From: Hyphomicrobiaceae bacterium
GTDB taxonomy: Bacteria; Pseudomonadota; Alphaproteobacteria; Rhizobiales; Methyloligellaceae
Reading direction: 5' to 3'
NCBI GenBank assembly: GCA_028066055.1
Contig: JALCBY010000019.1
Location: 1-64,000 of the forward strand
DNA: 64,000 nt
Shown here: positions 15,890 through 26,239 of the stretch, piece after piece
Layout of the letters: each line of letters begins with the position of its first letter
Position numbering within the stretch: the first letter of the stretch is position 1
Program-made: the position numbers and the translations under genes
The notes under the pieces: generated by a model
The model's input: only the letters and a program-made list of their open reading frames with translations
The model's database searches: none
What the model was told of the DNA's origin: nothing

Positions 15890-16630
15890 ATGTCAGGTTT
15901 CGGTATTGCGTATCACGGCGCCAGGATCGCGGCGGTGGTTTTCATCGCCTTCGTCACATGCGGTTTCACGTTCAGACCGGGCGGTCCGCCGGAGTTGCAT
16001 TTCAAGGAGTACAACGCCGCACCTCCCCGCGGAAACACGATCACGGTTTGCCACGCCCATGGCTGCCAGAAACAGGAAACCTTCACATTCACGGCATCTG
16101 ACATTTCCGACCTGGCCGTCCTCATGGACTATGTCCGCACCGGCGACACACCGGGTGCTGAACGCAAGGCCATTGGTTACGCAATCGCCTGGATGGAGCG
16201 CCGGGTCGGCCCCGCGACAGGCACGGCCAAAGACCGGGCGAGCCTCGGCTTTTTTAATGCCAGTGGTCAGCTGGACTGCGTCGATGAGGCAACCAATGCC
16301 ACAAGCTATTTGTTAGTGCTCCAGAACAACGGGCTGTTGCGCCATCACAGGGTGATCCGGCCTTTTTCCAAGGCGAGCTTTTTCCGCTGGCCTCATTTCG
16401 CGGCGATGATCAAGGAACGGCGGTCCGGCCGCGTCTTTGCCGTTGATTCAGGCGTTGGTCCAAACGGAACGAATCCGTCAATTCAACTCGCATCCAAGTG
16501 GTACATCGACGAGGGGAACGCCGCACCGGAACCAACAGAACCGCTCACGACGGCTGCCTATCGGAGGGCCGCGCCGCAAAAAAGATCCGATGATCTCGGG
16601 CTGCTTGTTCAGCGCATCCTGAGTGAATAG
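15890..16630 (+). CDS. Exported protein of unknown function
   Basis: About 246 residues from the ATG at 15890; an in-frame start at 15809 would add 27 residues without signal-like character. Residues 8-26 are hydrophobic (IAAVVFIAFVTCGFTF) and look like a signal or lipoprotein segment. The mature part has Cys residues in VCHAHGCQKQE and LDCVDEATNATSYL and a Trp-rich middle. I do not recognise the family. It lies 3'-to-3' with the SDR gene, 35 bp apart. Confidence 0.65.
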   Translation: MSGFGIAYHGARIAAVVFIAFVTCGFTFRPGGPPELHFKEYNAAPPRGNTITVCHAHGCQKQETFTFTASDISDLAVLMDYVRTGDTPGAERKAIGYAIAWMERRVGPATGTAKDRASLGFFNASGQLDCVDEATNATSYLLVLQNNGLLRHHRVIRPFSKASFFRWPHFAAMIKERRSGRVFAVDSGVGPNGTNPSIQLASKWYIDEGNAAPEPTEPLTTAAYRRAAPQKRSDDLGLLVQRILSE

Positions 16631-16665
16631 CCGATCAGCGACAGACGTTCGCGCTCTTCATCCCG

Positions 16666-17424
16666 TCAGACGTGTTGACCGCCGTTGATGTGCAATTCAG
16701 CACCCGTCACGTAACTCGACTGGTCCGTGCAAAGGAAGTAGATCGCCTTCGCCACCTCTTCGGGCTCACCGAGACGACGCATGGGAATATCCTCTTCAAC
16801 GATCTTTTCCGTGCCCGGCGAGAGAATGGACGTATCGATTTCGCCTGGTGATATCGCGTTGACGCGAATTCCAAGCGGCCCGAAGTCCGCAGCCATCTCG
16901 CGTGTCAGGGATGCAAGTGCCGCCTTCGACGTCGCATAAGCAGCCCCGGCAAAGGGATGGACGCGGCTGCCCGCGATCGATGTGACATTCACCACCGTTC
17001 CCGTCGCGCGCTTCAACTCGTCGATCAGTCCTCTTGCCAGCATGATGGGCGCAAAAAAATTCACCTGAAAAACCGCCTGCCAATCCTCAATCGGCATGTC
17101 GATCGATCCGAGCCGATCCCCGCCCTCGCCCTTCGGCGAAATTGCGGCATTGTTGACGAGCGCATTGAGCCGCGCGCCCTGGTCTTCAAGCCGCCGTTTC
17201 ATCTCTTCTACGGCCTGGCAGGTGTTTTCCGGGTCGGCCAGGTCCACCTGAATGTGATCCTCGGGACCTGCCTCCCACGGACAATCTTCCGGGAAAGCGT
17301 GGCGCGAACAGGAAATGACCCGCCATCCCGCGCTCGAGAAGCGTTTGACCGTGGCGTGTCCGATCCCGCGGCTCGCACCCGTTAAAATCAGCGTTTTGCG
17401 TTCTTCGTTCGGAATGTTGGTCAT
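16666..17424 (-). CDS. Short-chain dehydrogenase/reductase
   Basis: 252 residues. N-terminal NAD(P) motif TGASRGIGHA, NNAAIS at the end of strand 4, catalytic Ser in NVTSIAGS, and the YATSKAAL motif with Tyr and Lys. The C-terminal SYVTGAELHINGG is classical for FabG-like SDRs. The substrate is not determinable. It lies downstream of pdxH on the same strand, about 55 bp away, and may be co-transcribed. Confidence 0.88.
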   Translation of the reverse strand: MTNIPNEERKTLILTGASRGIGHATVKRFSSAGWRVISCSRHAFPEDCPWEAGPEDHIQVDLADPENTCQAVEEMKRRLEDQGARLNALVNNAAISPKGEGGDRLGSIDMPIEDWQAVFQVNFFAPIMLARGLIDELKRATGTVVNVTSIAGSRVHPFAGAAYATSKAALASLTREMAADFGPLGIRVNAISPGEIDTSILSPGTEKIVEEDIPMRRLGEPEEVAKAIYFLCTDQSSYVTGAELHINGGQHV

Positions 17425-17478
17425 TATGCTACTGCGCTTGTCCGGTTCATACCGGCGTTTCTGTTGTATCCGCGGAAA

Positions 17479-18120
17479 TTACGGATAAAGCCGTGATATG
17501 GACCACGGCTTGCTTTCGGCGTCGCGGCGAAACACCACCCGGTCATGTAGCCGAAACGGCCGGTCATGCCAGAACTCCATTTCATATGGTGTGAGGCAGA
17601 ACCCCGACCAATAATCGGGACGCGGAACCTCGCCGATACCATACTTTGCCGTGAATTTTGCAACGGCCTTCTCAAGGGCAAACCGACTTTCCAACGGACG
17701 CGACTGCCGCGAAGCCCATGCACCGATTCTGCTTCCTCTCGCGCGGCTGGCAAAATAGGCGTCCGCCTGCGCATCGCTTGCACGCGCGATCGGGCCGCGG
17801 ATCCGAATCTGGCGTCGCAGGCTTTTCCAGTGAAAATTCAGAGCGGCCTTGGGATTGTCGCCCAGTTCACGCCCCTTCGCACTTTCCAGATTGGTGTAGA
17901 AAACAAACGCGCCGTCCTCGATTCCTTTGAGGAGAACCATGCGAACATTCGGCAATCCGGACTTGTCGACGGTGGCCAGCGCCATGGCGTTCGCATCGCT
18001 TGGCTCATGCACTTCCGCTTCCTTCATCCATTCATCGAAAAGAACATACGGATCCTTGTGCTCGCCAAAGTCGTCCGCCTGCGGCCCGGTATAGAATGCG
18101 TTGTCAGGTTTCTTTGTCAT
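17479..18120 (-). CDS. pdxH: Pyridoxamine 5'-phosphate oxidase
   Basis: 213 residues from the ATG at 18120 ([10 protein letters not shown]); further in-frame codons upstream give unconserved residues. FMN-binding segments NVRMVLLKG and [18 protein letters not shown] are present, with [16 protein letters not shown]. The C-terminal region has SRPLESR and a [22 protein letters not shown]-like end typical of PdxH. It oxidises PNP and PMP to pyridoxal 5'-phosphate, the cofactor used by the two PLP enzymes in this window. It is divergent from the surface-antigen-like gene. Confidence 0.93.
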   Translation of the reverse strand: MTKKPDNAFYTGPQADDFGEHKDPYVLFDEWMKEAEVHEPSDANAMALATVDKSGLPNVRMVLLKGIEDGAFVFYTNLESAKGRELGDNPKAALNFHWKSLRRQIRIRGPIARASDAQADAYFASRARGSRIGAWASRQSRPLESRFALEKAVAKFTAKYGIGEVPRPDYWSGFCLTPYEMEFWHDRPFRLHDRVVFRRDAESKPWSISRLYP

Positions 18121-18265
18121 AGGGCCCGCCATCAGGGCGATTCGACCGGAAATTTCCACTCCGGCACACGCGTTTACTGTTTGCTCACCCTGATAGCGTA
18201 AGAATTGGGTGTTTGATAGTGCCGATGCACTGTCATCGCGTTTGAGTACACGGGGACAATTTGTG

Positions 18266-18703
18266 ATGCGTATGTTCCAACCCGGCTGGGTCGTGCCCAC
18301 CATTTCACTGCTCACCATTACCTGGTCCTTGGCAGTGCCAATCGACCATGCGGATGCCTCGCCGGCCAGTCTGACGCCAGAAACGCCTGCGATCGCACCG
18401 CCAATGCCTCAAGCCAATCCGGTTCGCAAATTCGCGCAGCTTCGCGCGCAGCTCGGTTATGGCGACAGGGTGGTCGCCATGCGTGCCCTGCATCTTGCTC
18501 TTTCACAGGTGCCGGACGGCGGGGCGTTTGTCTGGCGCAAGAGGAGCCGGTCGCTGAAAGGTGTGATCAAACCCAGCAAACCATTCCGCAACGATGGCGG
18601 GCAGATCTGCCGACATGTAATCTATGCTCTGGCGCTTGGGCGGTTCGTAAAGCAGATCGAGGGAATCGCCTGCCGGCAGGATGACGGACGCTGGCAACTC
18701 TGA
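18266..18703 (+). CDS. Exported surface-antigen-like protein
   Basis: 145 residues from ATG 18266 (GGGGAC upstream); a GTG at 18209 would add 19 residues. It has a hydrophobic signal segment ([17 protein letters not shown]) ending near ADA. The C-terminal part, from [17 protein letters not shown] to [13 protein letters not shown], resembles the C-terminal domain of 17-kDa/RT0821-type surface antigens, where a Cys-Arg near the start and ACRQ-DG-W near the end recur. Function unknown. Confidence 0.65.
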   Translation: MRMFQPGWVVPTISLLTITWSLAVPIDHADASPASLTPETPAIAPPMPQANPVRKFAQLRAQLGYGDRVVAMRALHLALSQVPDGGAFVWRKRSRSLKGVIKPSKPFRNDGGQICRHVIYALALGRFVKQIEGIACRQDDGRWQL

Positions 18704-18867
18704 CACTTGCTTGCCCGGCAATTCTGTCGTCAAAAGCATAAGGTTGGGAAATAAAAAGACACAAAACGTGTTTGAACACGTATATCTGCTGGCGGGCGCA
18801 TCCCTAGACCCCTGAATGCAATTATGTACGATGTGGGGCTGTGCTGCTGGCTCGTTGGGGGCAAGTC

Positions 18868-19686
18868 ATGGGCGAAAACGGAAATCTGATGGCGGGAAAA
18901 CGCGGCCTGATCATGGGCGTCGCGAACAACCGGTCCATCGCCTGGGGCATCTGCAAGGCATGCCACGAACAGGGAGCGGAAATCGCCCTTACCTATCAGG
19001 GCGACGCTCTCAAAAAACGTGTCGTGCCGCTTGCGGAAGACATCGGCACGACAATCGTGCTGCCGTGTGATGTGACCGACACGGCGAGCCTGGATGCCGT
19101 ATTCGACGAACTCGGCAAAACTTGGGGCCGCCTCGATTTTCTGGTCCACGCCATTGCATTCTCCGACAAGGACCAGCTTGACGGGCGCTATGTCGACACA
19201 ACGCCCGACAATTTCGAGAAAACCCTTTCGATCTCCTGTTACTCGTTTACCGCTATTGCGCAGCGCGCCGAAAAACTCATGAACGAAGGCGGCTCCCTTC
19301 TGACGCTCACCTATTACGGTGCCGAGAAGGTCATGCCGCATTACAACGTCATGGGCGTCGCAAAAGCCGCTCTTGAAGCCAGTGTCCGGTATCTTGCAGC
19401 GGACCTGGGCCAGAACGGTATCCGGGTGAATGCGATCTCAGCCGGGCCGATCAAGACGCTGGCGGCGTCGGGCATCTCCGATTTCCGCTACATCCTCAAG
19501 TGGAATGAGTACAACTCCCCGCTCCGGCGGACGGTTTCGATCGATGACGTCGGGGGTGCTGGAATGTATCTGCTTTCCGATCTCTCACGCGGGGTCACGG
19601 GGGAGGTTCACCATGTCGATGCCGGCTATCATGTGGTCGGCATGAAAAACGAAGACGCGCCGGATATCTCGGTCGTTAAAGAGTAA
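18868..19686 (+). CDS. fabI: Enoyl-[acyl-carrier-protein] reductase (NADH)
   Basis: 272 residues from ATG 18868, matching the usual length; upstream in-frame starts add 9 residues. Motifs: GLIMGVANNRSIAWGI, PCDVTD, VHAIAFSDK, and the catalytic Tyr-x6-Lys in YNVMGVAKAALE. The AGPIKTLAASGI loop is the substrate-binding loop of FabI. It completes the elongation cycle of fatty acid synthesis. It lies 24 bp upstream of the histidine phosphatase gene, likely co-transcribed. Confidence 0.96.
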   Translation: MGENGNLMAGKRGLIMGVANNRSIAWGICKACHEQGAEIALTYQGDALKKRVVPLAEDIGTTIVLPCDVTDTASLDAVFDELGKTWGRLDFLVHAIAFSDKDQLDGRYVDTTPDNFEKTLSISCYSFTAIAQRAEKLMNEGGSLLTLTYYGAEKVMPHYNVMGVAKAALEASVRYLAADLGQNGIRVNAISAGPIKTLAASGISDFRYILKWNEYNSPLRRTVSIDDVGGAGMYLLSDLSRGVTGEVHHVDAGYHVVGMKNEDAPDISVVKE

Positions 19687-19710
19687 TATCGGCGAGCATC
19701 CCTGACCCAC

Positions 19711-20289
19711 ATGCCCCTCATCTATTTCATTCGTCACGGCCAGACCGACTGGAATGCAGAGCGTCGCCTCCAGGGCCAGCGCGACATTCCCTTGAACGAT
19801 ACCGGCCGGTCGCAGGCCGCCCGGAACGGGCTCCGCCTTCGCGAGATCATCACTCAGCCGGCCGACTTCGAATTTGTTGCAAGTCCGTTGAGCCGAACCC
19901 GTGAAACGATGGAAATCGTGCGCCGCGAAATGGGCCTCGGCGTTGAAAACTTCCGCACCGATCCGGCCCTCAAGGAAATCAATTATGGCAACTGGGAGGG
20001 GTTCACCATGGCCGAGCTCGAAGCCACGGACCCGGATGCTGTCAAAATGCGCGCTGCGGACAAGTGGAACTCTAACGTTCATGGCGGCGAAAGTTACGCA
20101 ATGCTCTCAGAACGGGCACGCAACTGGTTTCAATCCGTCGACAGGGATTCGGTCATCGTCTCCCATGGAGCGTTCAGCCGTTGTCTGCGCGGACATATCC
20201 TGGGGCTCGAACAGCGCGAGATCATCAATCTTGAGGTTCCCCAGGATCGCTTTTTCTCGATCCGGCAAGGTCAGATCGATTGGCACTAG
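19711..20289 (+). CDS. Histidine phosphatase family protein (phosphoglycerate-mutase-like)
   Basis: 192 residues. The phosphohistidine motif is IRHGQTDWN near the N-terminus. There is a second arginine in ASPLSRTRETMEIV, a Glu in LKEINYGNWEG and the second catalytic His in VIVSHGAFSRCLRG. It is probably a phosphomonoesterase; a true phosphoglycerate mutase cannot be ruled out. In line with fabI and aroC. Confidence 0.88.
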   Translation: MPLIYFIRHGQTDWNAERRLQGQRDIPLNDTGRSQAARNGLRLREIITQPADFEFVASPLSRTRETMEIVRREMGLGVENFRTDPALKEINYGNWEGFTMAELEATDPDAVKMRAADKWNSNVHGGESYAMLSERARNWFQSVDRDSVIVSHGAFSRCLRGHILGLEQREIINLEVPQDRFFSIRQGQIDWH

Positions 20290-20402
20290 AGCGTAGGACC
20301 CACGGGTCTGCGGGTGATAGATCAACCAACTCCACGCTTGGCGTTTGACGCCCCTCACCTGCTCGACTAGAAGGGCCGGAAGGTTGAACCGGACCAGTTC
20401 CC

Positions 20403-21494
20403 ATGTCTCACAACAGCTTCGGCCACCTCCTGCGCATCACCACCTGGGGCGAAAGCCACGGGAGCGCAATCGGCTGCGTCCTCGACGGCTGTCCGCCGGG
20501 GATCGAAATCACCGAAGCGGAAATCCAGACCTATCTGGACAAGCGCCGCCCGGGACAGTCGCGCTACACAACGCAGCGCAAGGAACCCGACACTGTCAAA
20601 ATCCTGTCGGGCGTGTTCGAAGACGATGACGGTAAGCAGGTGACGACCGGAACCCCGATTTCGCTGGTCATCGAAAATGTCGATCAGCGCTCGAAGGATT
20701 ATTCGGAAATCAAGGACAAGTTCCGCCCGGGTCATGCGGACTACACCTATCTTGAAAAATACGGCATCCGCGACTATCGCGGTGGCGGCCGATCCTCCGC
20801 ACGGGAAACCGCCATGCGGGTGGCTGCGGGGGCCATCGCCCGGAAGGTCGTGCCCGGCCTCACGGTTCGCGCCGCGCTGGTGCAGCTCGGCCCTCATGCG
20901 ATCAACCGCGACAACTGGGATTGGGATCAGGTCGATCAAAATCCGTTTTTCTGTCCTGATCATGGAAGCGTCCAAAGCTGGGCATCGTATCTCGATGGAA
21001 TTCGCAAGAACGGTTCCTCCTGCGGCGCGGTGATCGAGGTGGTGGCCGATAGCGTACCTGCGGGCCTCGGCGCGCCGATCTATGGCAAGCTCGATCAGGA
21101 CATCGCTTCGGGACTTATGAGCATCAACGCGGTCAAGGGCGTCGAGATCGGTGCCGGCATGGGCGCGGCCGCGCTCACGGGCGAGGAAAACGCCGATGAG
21201 ATCCGGATCGGCAAGGATGGCAAGCCCGAGTTTCAATCCAACAATGCCGGAGGCATTCTCGGCGGCATTTCAAGCGGACAGCCCGTTGTCGCGCGCTTCG
21301 CGGTAAAGCCGACCTCATCCATTCTGACACCGCGCAAGACCATCGATGCCCACGGCAACGAAACGGAAATTTCCACCAAAGGCCGCCATGACCCTTGTGT
21401 CGGCATTCGCGCGGTTCCTATTGGCGAGGCAATGGTAGCGCTGGTGATCGCCGACCACTATCTGCTCCACCGCGCGCAAACAGGAAAAAGCTAG
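20403..21494 (+). CDS. aroC: Chorismate synthase
   Basis: 363 residues. All three family signatures are present: [18 protein letters not shown], the [10 protein letters not shown] and [11 protein letters not shown] region, and the C-terminal [17 protein letters not shown]. It makes chorismate from EPSP using reduced FMN, the last step of the shikimate pathway. The HAD gene starts 6 bp after its stop, so the two are probably in one transcript with the sirtuin gene. Confidence 0.97.
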   Translation: MSHNSFGHLLRITTWGESHGSAIGCVLDGCPPGIEITEAEIQTYLDKRRPGQSRYTTQRKEPDTVKILSGVFEDDDGKQVTTGTPISLVIENVDQRSKDYSEIKDKFRPGHADYTYLEKYGIRDYRGGGRSSARETAMRVAAGAIARKVVPGLTVRAALVQLGPHAINRDNWDWDQVDQNPFFCPDHGSVQSWASYLDGIRKNGSSCGAVIEVVADSVPAGLGAPIYGKLDQDIASGLMSINAVKGVEIGAGMGAAALTGEENADEIRIGKDGKPEFQSNNAGGILGGISSGQPVVARFAVKPTSSILTPRKTIDAHGNETEISTKGRHDPCVGIRAVPIGEAMVALVIADHYLLHRAQTGKS

Positions 21495-21499
21495 TCAGC

Positions 21500-22213
21500 A
21501 TGTCTCTCGAAGAGGTCAAGGCGCTGCACTTCGACGTGTTCGGCACAGTTGTCGACTGGCGATCCAGCATCATCGCAGAACTCGAAACTTTTGGGGAACG
21601 CAAAGGCATAACCGCTGACTGGACCCAATTCGCAGATGACTGGCGCGGCATGTATCAGCCATCGATGGATGCAGTTCGCCGCGGCGACCGGGAGTGGCGC
21701 CCGCTCGACATTCTCCACCGCGAAAGCCTGATCACGCTCATCTCGCGCCACAACATCTCCGGTCTGACCGAAGAGGAAATTGACCATCTCAACAAGGCTT
21801 GGCATCGGCTCAATCCCTGGCCCGACTGTGTGGAAGGGCTCACCCGGCTGAGAAAGAAATACATTCTGGCGACCCTTTCCAACGGCAACGTCGCCTTGCT
21901 CGTCAACATGGCGCGGCATGGCGGACTGCCCTGGGACGCCATTCTGGGCGCCGAGGTAAACCGGGCCTACAAGCCGTTGCCGCAGTGCTATCGGGGCAAT
22001 GCGAGATATCTCGACCTCGACCCGTCGCAATGCATGCTGGTCGCGGCACACAATGACGATCTCGCCGCGGCGCGAACACTCGGATACCGTACCGCTTTCA
22101 TTTGCCGTCCAACCGAATACGGATCCAATCAGACGAATGACACGAAGGCCGAAAGCGACTGGGACATTGTCACCATTTCCATGACCGGGGTCGCGGACGC
22201 GCTCGGTTGTTGA
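21500..22213 (+). CDS. HAD-superfamily hydrolase, haloacid-dehalogenase type II-like
   Basis: 237 residues from ATG 21500, immediately after aroC. The first HAD motif reads HFDVFGTVVDW, with the nucleophile Asp. Motif II has LATLSNGN, and a lysine in NRAYKPLPQCY is motif III. Motif IV reads MLVAAHNDDLAAAR, a type II dehalogenase pattern. Possible substrates are 2-haloacids or small phosphate esters. The chromosomal housekeeping context argues for caution over a true dehalogenase. Confidence 0.83.
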   Translation: MSLEEVKALHFDVFGTVVDWRSSIIAELETFGERKGITADWTQFADDWRGMYQPSMDAVRRGDREWRPLDILHRESLITLISRHNISGLTEEEIDHLNKAWHRLNPWPDCVEGLTRLRKKYILATLSNGNVALLVNMARHGGLPWDAILGAEVNRAYKPLPQCYRGNARYLDLDPSQCMLVAAHNDDLAAARTLGYRTAFICRPTEYGSNQTNDTKAESDWDIVTISMTGVADALGC

Positions 22214-22214
22214 C

Positions 22215-22919
22215 ATGGGCGTGTACGAACGCATCGTCATTCTCACTGGCGCAGGGCTTTCGGCAGAGTCCGGTCTTTCCACATTTCGCGACAAGGACGG
22301 TATCTGGGCCAAGCACCGCATCGAGGATGTGGCCACGCCCGAAGCCTTCGCACGCGATCCGGAGAGCGTGCTCGAGTTTTACAACAACCGCCGCCGTTCA
22401 AACGCGGGCGTGAAAGCCAACGCCGCGCATGACGCGCTCGCACGGTTGGAAAAAGAACATCCAGGCGAAGTCCTGACAGTGACCCAGAATATCGATCCAC
22501 TGCACGAAATGGCGGGTACCTGCCGCCTCATCCATATGCATGGCGAAATCCTCAAAGCGCTGTGCATGCACTGCGGCGCCAAGGAACCGTGGGAAGAAGA
22601 TCTCACAACCGAACTCGTTTGCCAGATCTGCAACAAATCCGGCGGCATGCGTCCCGATGTGGTTTGGTTCGGCGAGATGCCCTACCGCATGGAGGAGATC
22701 TATCACGCGCTCGGCGCATGCGATCTGTTCATGTCGATCGGAACCAGCGGCACCGTCTATCCGGCTGCGGGGTTCGTACAGGAAGCGCGTGGTGCGGGCG
22801 CACATACGGTTGAGTTGAACCTGGAGCCTTCACATGGCGCTTCGATGTTTGCCGAAGCCGTTCACGGACCTGCCACCGAAGTTGTTCCCGCCTATGTCGA
22901 GAAACTCTTAAGAAATTGA
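22215..22919 (+). CDS. cobB: NAD-dependent protein deacylase (sirtuin, class III type)
   Basis: 234 residues. Sirtuin motifs GAGLSAESGLSTFR, TQNID and the catalytic His in IHMHGE (near 109). Two Cys pairs (CMHC and CQIC) should bind zinc. Y56 and R59 (EFYNNRR) form the Tyr-x-x-Arg signature of desuccinylase/demalonylase sirtuins. After TQNID the usual Asp or Gly is a Pro (NIDPLHEMAG). It starts 2 bp after the HAD gene and ends 2 bp before the convergent tlyA gene. Confidence 0.92.
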   Translation: MGVYERIVILTGAGLSAESGLSTFRDKDGIWAKHRIEDVATPEAFARDPESVLEFYNNRRRSNAGVKANAAHDALARLEKEHPGEVLTVTQNIDPLHEMAGTCRLIHMHGEILKALCMHCGAKEPWEEDLTTELVCQICNKSGGMRPDVVWFGEMPYRMEEIYHALGACDLFMSIGTSGTVYPAAGFVQEARGAGAHTVELNLEPSHGASMFAEAVHGPATEVVPAYVEKLLRN

Positions 22920-22921
22920 TT

Positions 22922-23689
22922 TCAAATCGTTTTTACGGCTCCCAGCAGAAATTCGGCATTGCCGTCTCCTCCCGTGATCGGCGACGCAACAATGTCGATC
23001 ACATTCCAACCCGGCTGACCATCAATCCAGTTCCTGACACTTTCCGCGGCGGCCCGCCGCACCGCATCGTCACGCACGACACCGCCCTTCCCGACCTGCT
23101 TCGGTCCCACCTCGAACTGCGGCTTGATGAGTGCAATGAGCCAGCATCCTTGTGCGCCCAGATCGAGCGCGACAGGCAGTGCCTTTGTGAGCGAGATGAA
23201 GCTGACATCCGCAACGATCCCATGGATTTCTTCAGGCACGAGATCACGCGACAGCGCGCGCGCGTCGGTGCCTTCCAACACCGTCACTCTCGGATCGCCC
23301 CGCAATTCCGATGAAAATTGGTCCCGCCCCACGTCGACCGCTGTCACATGCGCCGCGTCATGTTCGAACAGGATCTGTGTGAAACCTCCCGTTGAAGCAC
23401 CGATATCGAGGCATCCACACCCGGAAGGATCGAAGGAGAATTCATCGAGCGCGTGCTTCAGCTTCAGCGCACCCCGCGAGACATAGTTCAGGGCAGGATC
23501 GTCGATGTCGATCCGTGCGCCCGGCGCTACCGATTGTCCAGCTTTCGTTGCCACTCTTCCATCGACTGTCACCGTGCCGCGGCGGACCGCATCTGCACCG
23601 CGCGATCTGCTCGTCACAAACCCGCGTTGCACTAGCAATTCGTCGAGCCGAATGCGCGATTTCACCTTATCTTTCTCCAGCCCGCTCAT
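22922..23689 (-). CDS. tlyA: TlyA-family rRNA 2'-O-methyltransferase
   Basis: 255 residues. An N-terminal S4 RNA-binding domain (RLDELLVQRGFVTSRSRGAD) is followed by an FtsJ-like methyltransferase domain with the SAM motif CLDIGASTGGFTQ, then VTAVDVG, ADVSFISL and LIKPQFE. TlyA proteins methylate 16S and 23S rRNA cytidines. In many alphaproteobacteria it lies just after dxs; here an opposite-strand exported-protein gene sits between them. Confidence 0.92.
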   Translation of the reverse strand: MSGLEKDKVKSRIRLDELLVQRGFVTSRSRGADAVRRGTVTVDGRVATKAGQSVAPGARIDIDDPALNYVSRGALKLKHALDEFSFDPSGCGCLDIGASTGGFTQILFEHDAAHVTAVDVGRDQFSSELRGDPRVTVLEGTDARALSRDLVPEEIHGIVADVSFISLTKALPVALDLGAQGCWLIALIKPQFEVGPKQVGKGGVVRDDAVRRAAAESVRNWIDGQPGWNVIDIVASPITGGDGNAEFLLGAVKTI

Positions 23690-23800
23690 TCACTTCGCCA
23701 TAGTCCAGCACAATCACCGGGTGACATCACAGGCAAAACGCCGCAAAAGGTATGAAAACTCGCACCGCTTCGGCGCATGGCTCGAACAGTCAAGGAATGA

Positions 23801-24304
23801 ATGAAAGGCCTTCTCATGCGGAATCTGTTGCTTCGCCATTTTCGCAATGTCACCTGCAGCCTGCTTTTTGCCGGACTTATCATATCGCCCGCGTTCGCGG
23901 CTGAGCTCAAATGGACTTTTCACGCCGCCGGTGATGTGGGGCAGGCTTTCCTGTCCGACTGCGTCAACTGCGATGGCGCGATGTTCACCGCCGTGTGCAG
24001 AAAGGGCCGTTCCGTCACGGTCATTCCGGTGATGGACGTGAAAGGCGGAGCGGTCGGCGAGAAGCGCAACGTCACCTTCCTTTTCGGAGACGGCGCAGTT
24101 GAGGTCGAGAGCGTGCTTGTCGAAAACCTGATCGATGACACGGTGGAGCCCGAAATCAAAATTCCCAGCAACCACGAGATTTTTGATCACATGCGTACCT
24201 TCAAGAGTGTCGAGGTGATGGTCGATCGCGGCCCCAACCTTGTCGTCCCGCTCAAGGGTGCGAGTGAAGTCATCGGCAAGCTGCAGGCCTTTTGCCGCAA
24301 GTAA
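23801..24304 (+). CDS. Exported protein of unknown function between dxs and tlyA
   Basis: 167 residues. Signal peptide (LLFAGLIISPAFA) with predicted cleavage before AELKW; an alternative start is ATG 23816. Mature segments include LSDCVNCDGAMFTAVCRKG and a C-terminal LQAFCRK, four cysteines in all, possibly disulfide-forming in the periplasm. I do not recognise a family. It is convergent with dxs (12-bp gap) and divergent from tlyA. Confidence 0.65.
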   Translation: MKGLLMRNLLLRHFRNVTCSLLFAGLIISPAFAAELKWTFHAAGDVGQAFLSDCVNCDGAMFTAVCRKGRSVTVIPVMDVKGGAVGEKRNVTFLFGDGAVEVESVLVENLIDDTVEPEIKIPSNHEIFDHMRTFKSVEVMVDRGPNLVVPLKGASEVIGKLQAFCRK

Positions 24305-24316
24305 AGATGCGTCGTT

Positions 24317-26239
24317 TCAGGCGCGCTCGCCCGTCTCTGCCGCCTGATCCCGTCCGAGCGCCGAAAACACGGTCGCGATAATGCCATCCGCGTCGAGGCC
24401 AGCCTGCTTATACATGGCGGCCGGCTTGTCCTGATCGATGAAGACGTCCGGCAGAACCATAGAGCGAACCTTCAGGCCATTCTCAAGCAACGCCTCGTCC
24501 GACAGGAACTTGAGCACGTGTGATCCGAAACCACCGACCGAGCCTTCCTCGATGGTGACTAGGACCTCATGGTCGCGCGCCAGCCGGACAATCAATTCAG
24601 CATCGAGCGGCTTGGCAAAGCGCGCGTCTGCGACGGTTGTCGGCAACCCCTGTGCGGCCAGCTTGTCGGCGGTCGTCAGGCACTCCTGAAGCCGCGCACC
24701 GAATGACAGAAGCGCGACGGCGGAACCCTCCCGCACGACCCGCCCCTTGCCGATTTCCAGCGGCTCGGGATTTTCGGGCAACTCCACGCCAACGCCCTCT
24801 CCGCGCGGATAGCGGAGGGCCGATGGGCGGCCATTGATTTCAGCGGCCGTCGCGACCATGCGCACCAGCTCTGCTTCATCCGCTGCCGCCATGACCACGA
24901 AGCCCGGCAGGCACGTCAGGTAGGCCACGTCGAACGCGCCTGCGTGGGTGGGACCGTCGGCGCCCACCAGGCCCGCACGGTCGATAGCAAACCGGACCGG
25001 CAATCCCTGAATGGCCACATCATGCACAACCTGATCGTATCCCCGCTGCAGGAATGTCGAATAGATGGCGGCAAACGGCTTGTAGCCCTGCGTCGCGAGG
25101 CCCGCTGAAAAGGTTACGGCGTGCTGCTCGGCAATGCCGACGTCGAAACAACGGTCCGGAAAAGCGTCGCCGAAGACATCGAGCCCGGTTCCTCCGGGCA
25201 TCGCCGCGGTGACGGCGACGATCTTGTCGTCCTTTTCGGCCAGCTTGGTGAGCGCGTTGGCAAACACCTTGGTGTAGGAAGGAGCGTTCGGCTTTGACTT
25301 TTCCTGCGCACCGGTCACGACGTCGAAGCGTGCGACGCCGTGATACTTGTCGTCGGACTCTTCGGCAGGTGCATAGCCCTTGCCCTTCTGCGTGACGACA
25401 TGAACGAGAATGGGCCCGTCCTGCGCATCCTTCACGTTGCGCAAGACCGGCAGCAGGTGATCGAAATTGTGCCCGTCAATGGGACCGACATAATAGAAGC
25501 CGAGCTCTTCGAAGAGCGTTCCTCCGGACCAGAAGCTCCGGGTATATTCCTCGGCCCGCGCCGCGCGGCGCTCCCAGCTCTTGGGCAGGCGCTTGGCGAG
25601 CTGCTTCGCCCAGTTGCGGAAATGGCGATAGGTGCCGCCGGAGAGCAGGCGTGCAAGATAGGCGCTCATGGCGCCGACGGGCGGTGCGATCGACATGTCA
25701 TTGTCGTTGAGAATGACGATCAGCCGCGAATCCATGGCACCGGCGTTGTTCATGGCCTCATACGCCATTCCGGCGCTCATCGCACCGTCACCGATGACGC
25801 AGATCACGTTATTATCGCTTCCCGACAAATCCCGCGCGACCGCCATGCCGAGACCGGCGGAGATCGACGTGGATGAGTGGGCCGCGCCGAACGGGTCATA
25901 TTCGCTTTCAGCGCGTTTGGTGAAACCGGACAAACCACCGCCTTGGCGCAAGGTACGGATGCGATCACGGCGCCCCGTCAAAATCTTGTGCGGATAGCAC
26001 TGATGCCCCACGTCCCAGATCAACCTGTCGTCGGGCGTATCGAAGACCTTGTGAATCGCAAGGGTCAGCTCGATAACCCCCAGTCCGGCACCAAGGTGAC
26101 CGCCGGTCACCGATACGGCGCTGACGGTCTCGCGCCTGAGTTCATCGGCGAGTTGCGACAGATCGGAGTCGTCCAGCTCGCGCAGGTCCGCCGGGCTGGC
26201 TATTCCGTCCAGGAGAGGTGTTTCGATTTGCATGATCAA
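24317..26239 (-). CDS. dxs: 1-deoxy-D-xylulose-5-phosphate synthase
   Basis: 640 residues, the normal length. Thiamine diphosphate motif [18 protein letters not shown]; transketolase His in [15 protein letters not shown]; pyrimidine-domain signature [18 protein letters not shown]; and [18 protein letters not shown]. It catalyses the first step of the MEP isoprenoid pathway, joining pyruvate and glyceraldehyde 3-phosphate. ispE (58.4 kb) and ispB (57.4 kb) elsewhere in the window serve the same route. Confidence 0.97.
   Translation of the reverse strand: MIMQIETPLLDGIASPADLRELDDSDLSQLADELRRETVSAVSVTGGHLGAGLGVIELTLAIHKVFDTPDDRLIWDVGHQCYPHKILTGRRDRIRTLRQGGGLSGFTKRAESEYDPFGAAHSSTSISAGLGMAVARDLSGSDNNVICVIGDGAMSAGMAYEAMNNAGAMDSRLIVILNDNDMSIAPPVGAMSAYLARLLSGGTYRHFRNWAKQLAKRLPKSWERRAARAEEYTRSFWSGGTLFEELGFYYVGPIDGHNFDHLLPVLRNVKDAQDGPILVHVVTQKGKGYAPAEESDDKYHGVARFDVVTGAQEKSKPNAPSYTKVFANALTKLAEKDDKIVAVTAAMPGGTGLDVFGDAFPDRCFDVGIAEQHAVTFSAGLATQGYKPFAAIYSTFLQRGYDQVVHDVAIQGLPVRFAIDRAGLVGADGPTHAGAFDVAYLTCLPGFVVMAAADEAELVRMVATAAEINGRPSALRYPRGEGVGVELPENPEPLEIGKGRVVREGSAVALLSFGARLQECLTTADKLAAQGLPTTVADARFAKPLDAELIVRLARDHEVLVTIEEGSVGGFGSHVLKFLSDEALLENGLKVRSMVLPDVFIDQDKPAAMYKQAGLDADGIIATVFSALGRDQAAETGERA

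Noticed and set aside
21500-22213. Naming the HAD protein a haloacid dehalogenase.
   Set aside because: Motifs fit the type II group, but there is no haloacid gene context and many members act on phosphates.
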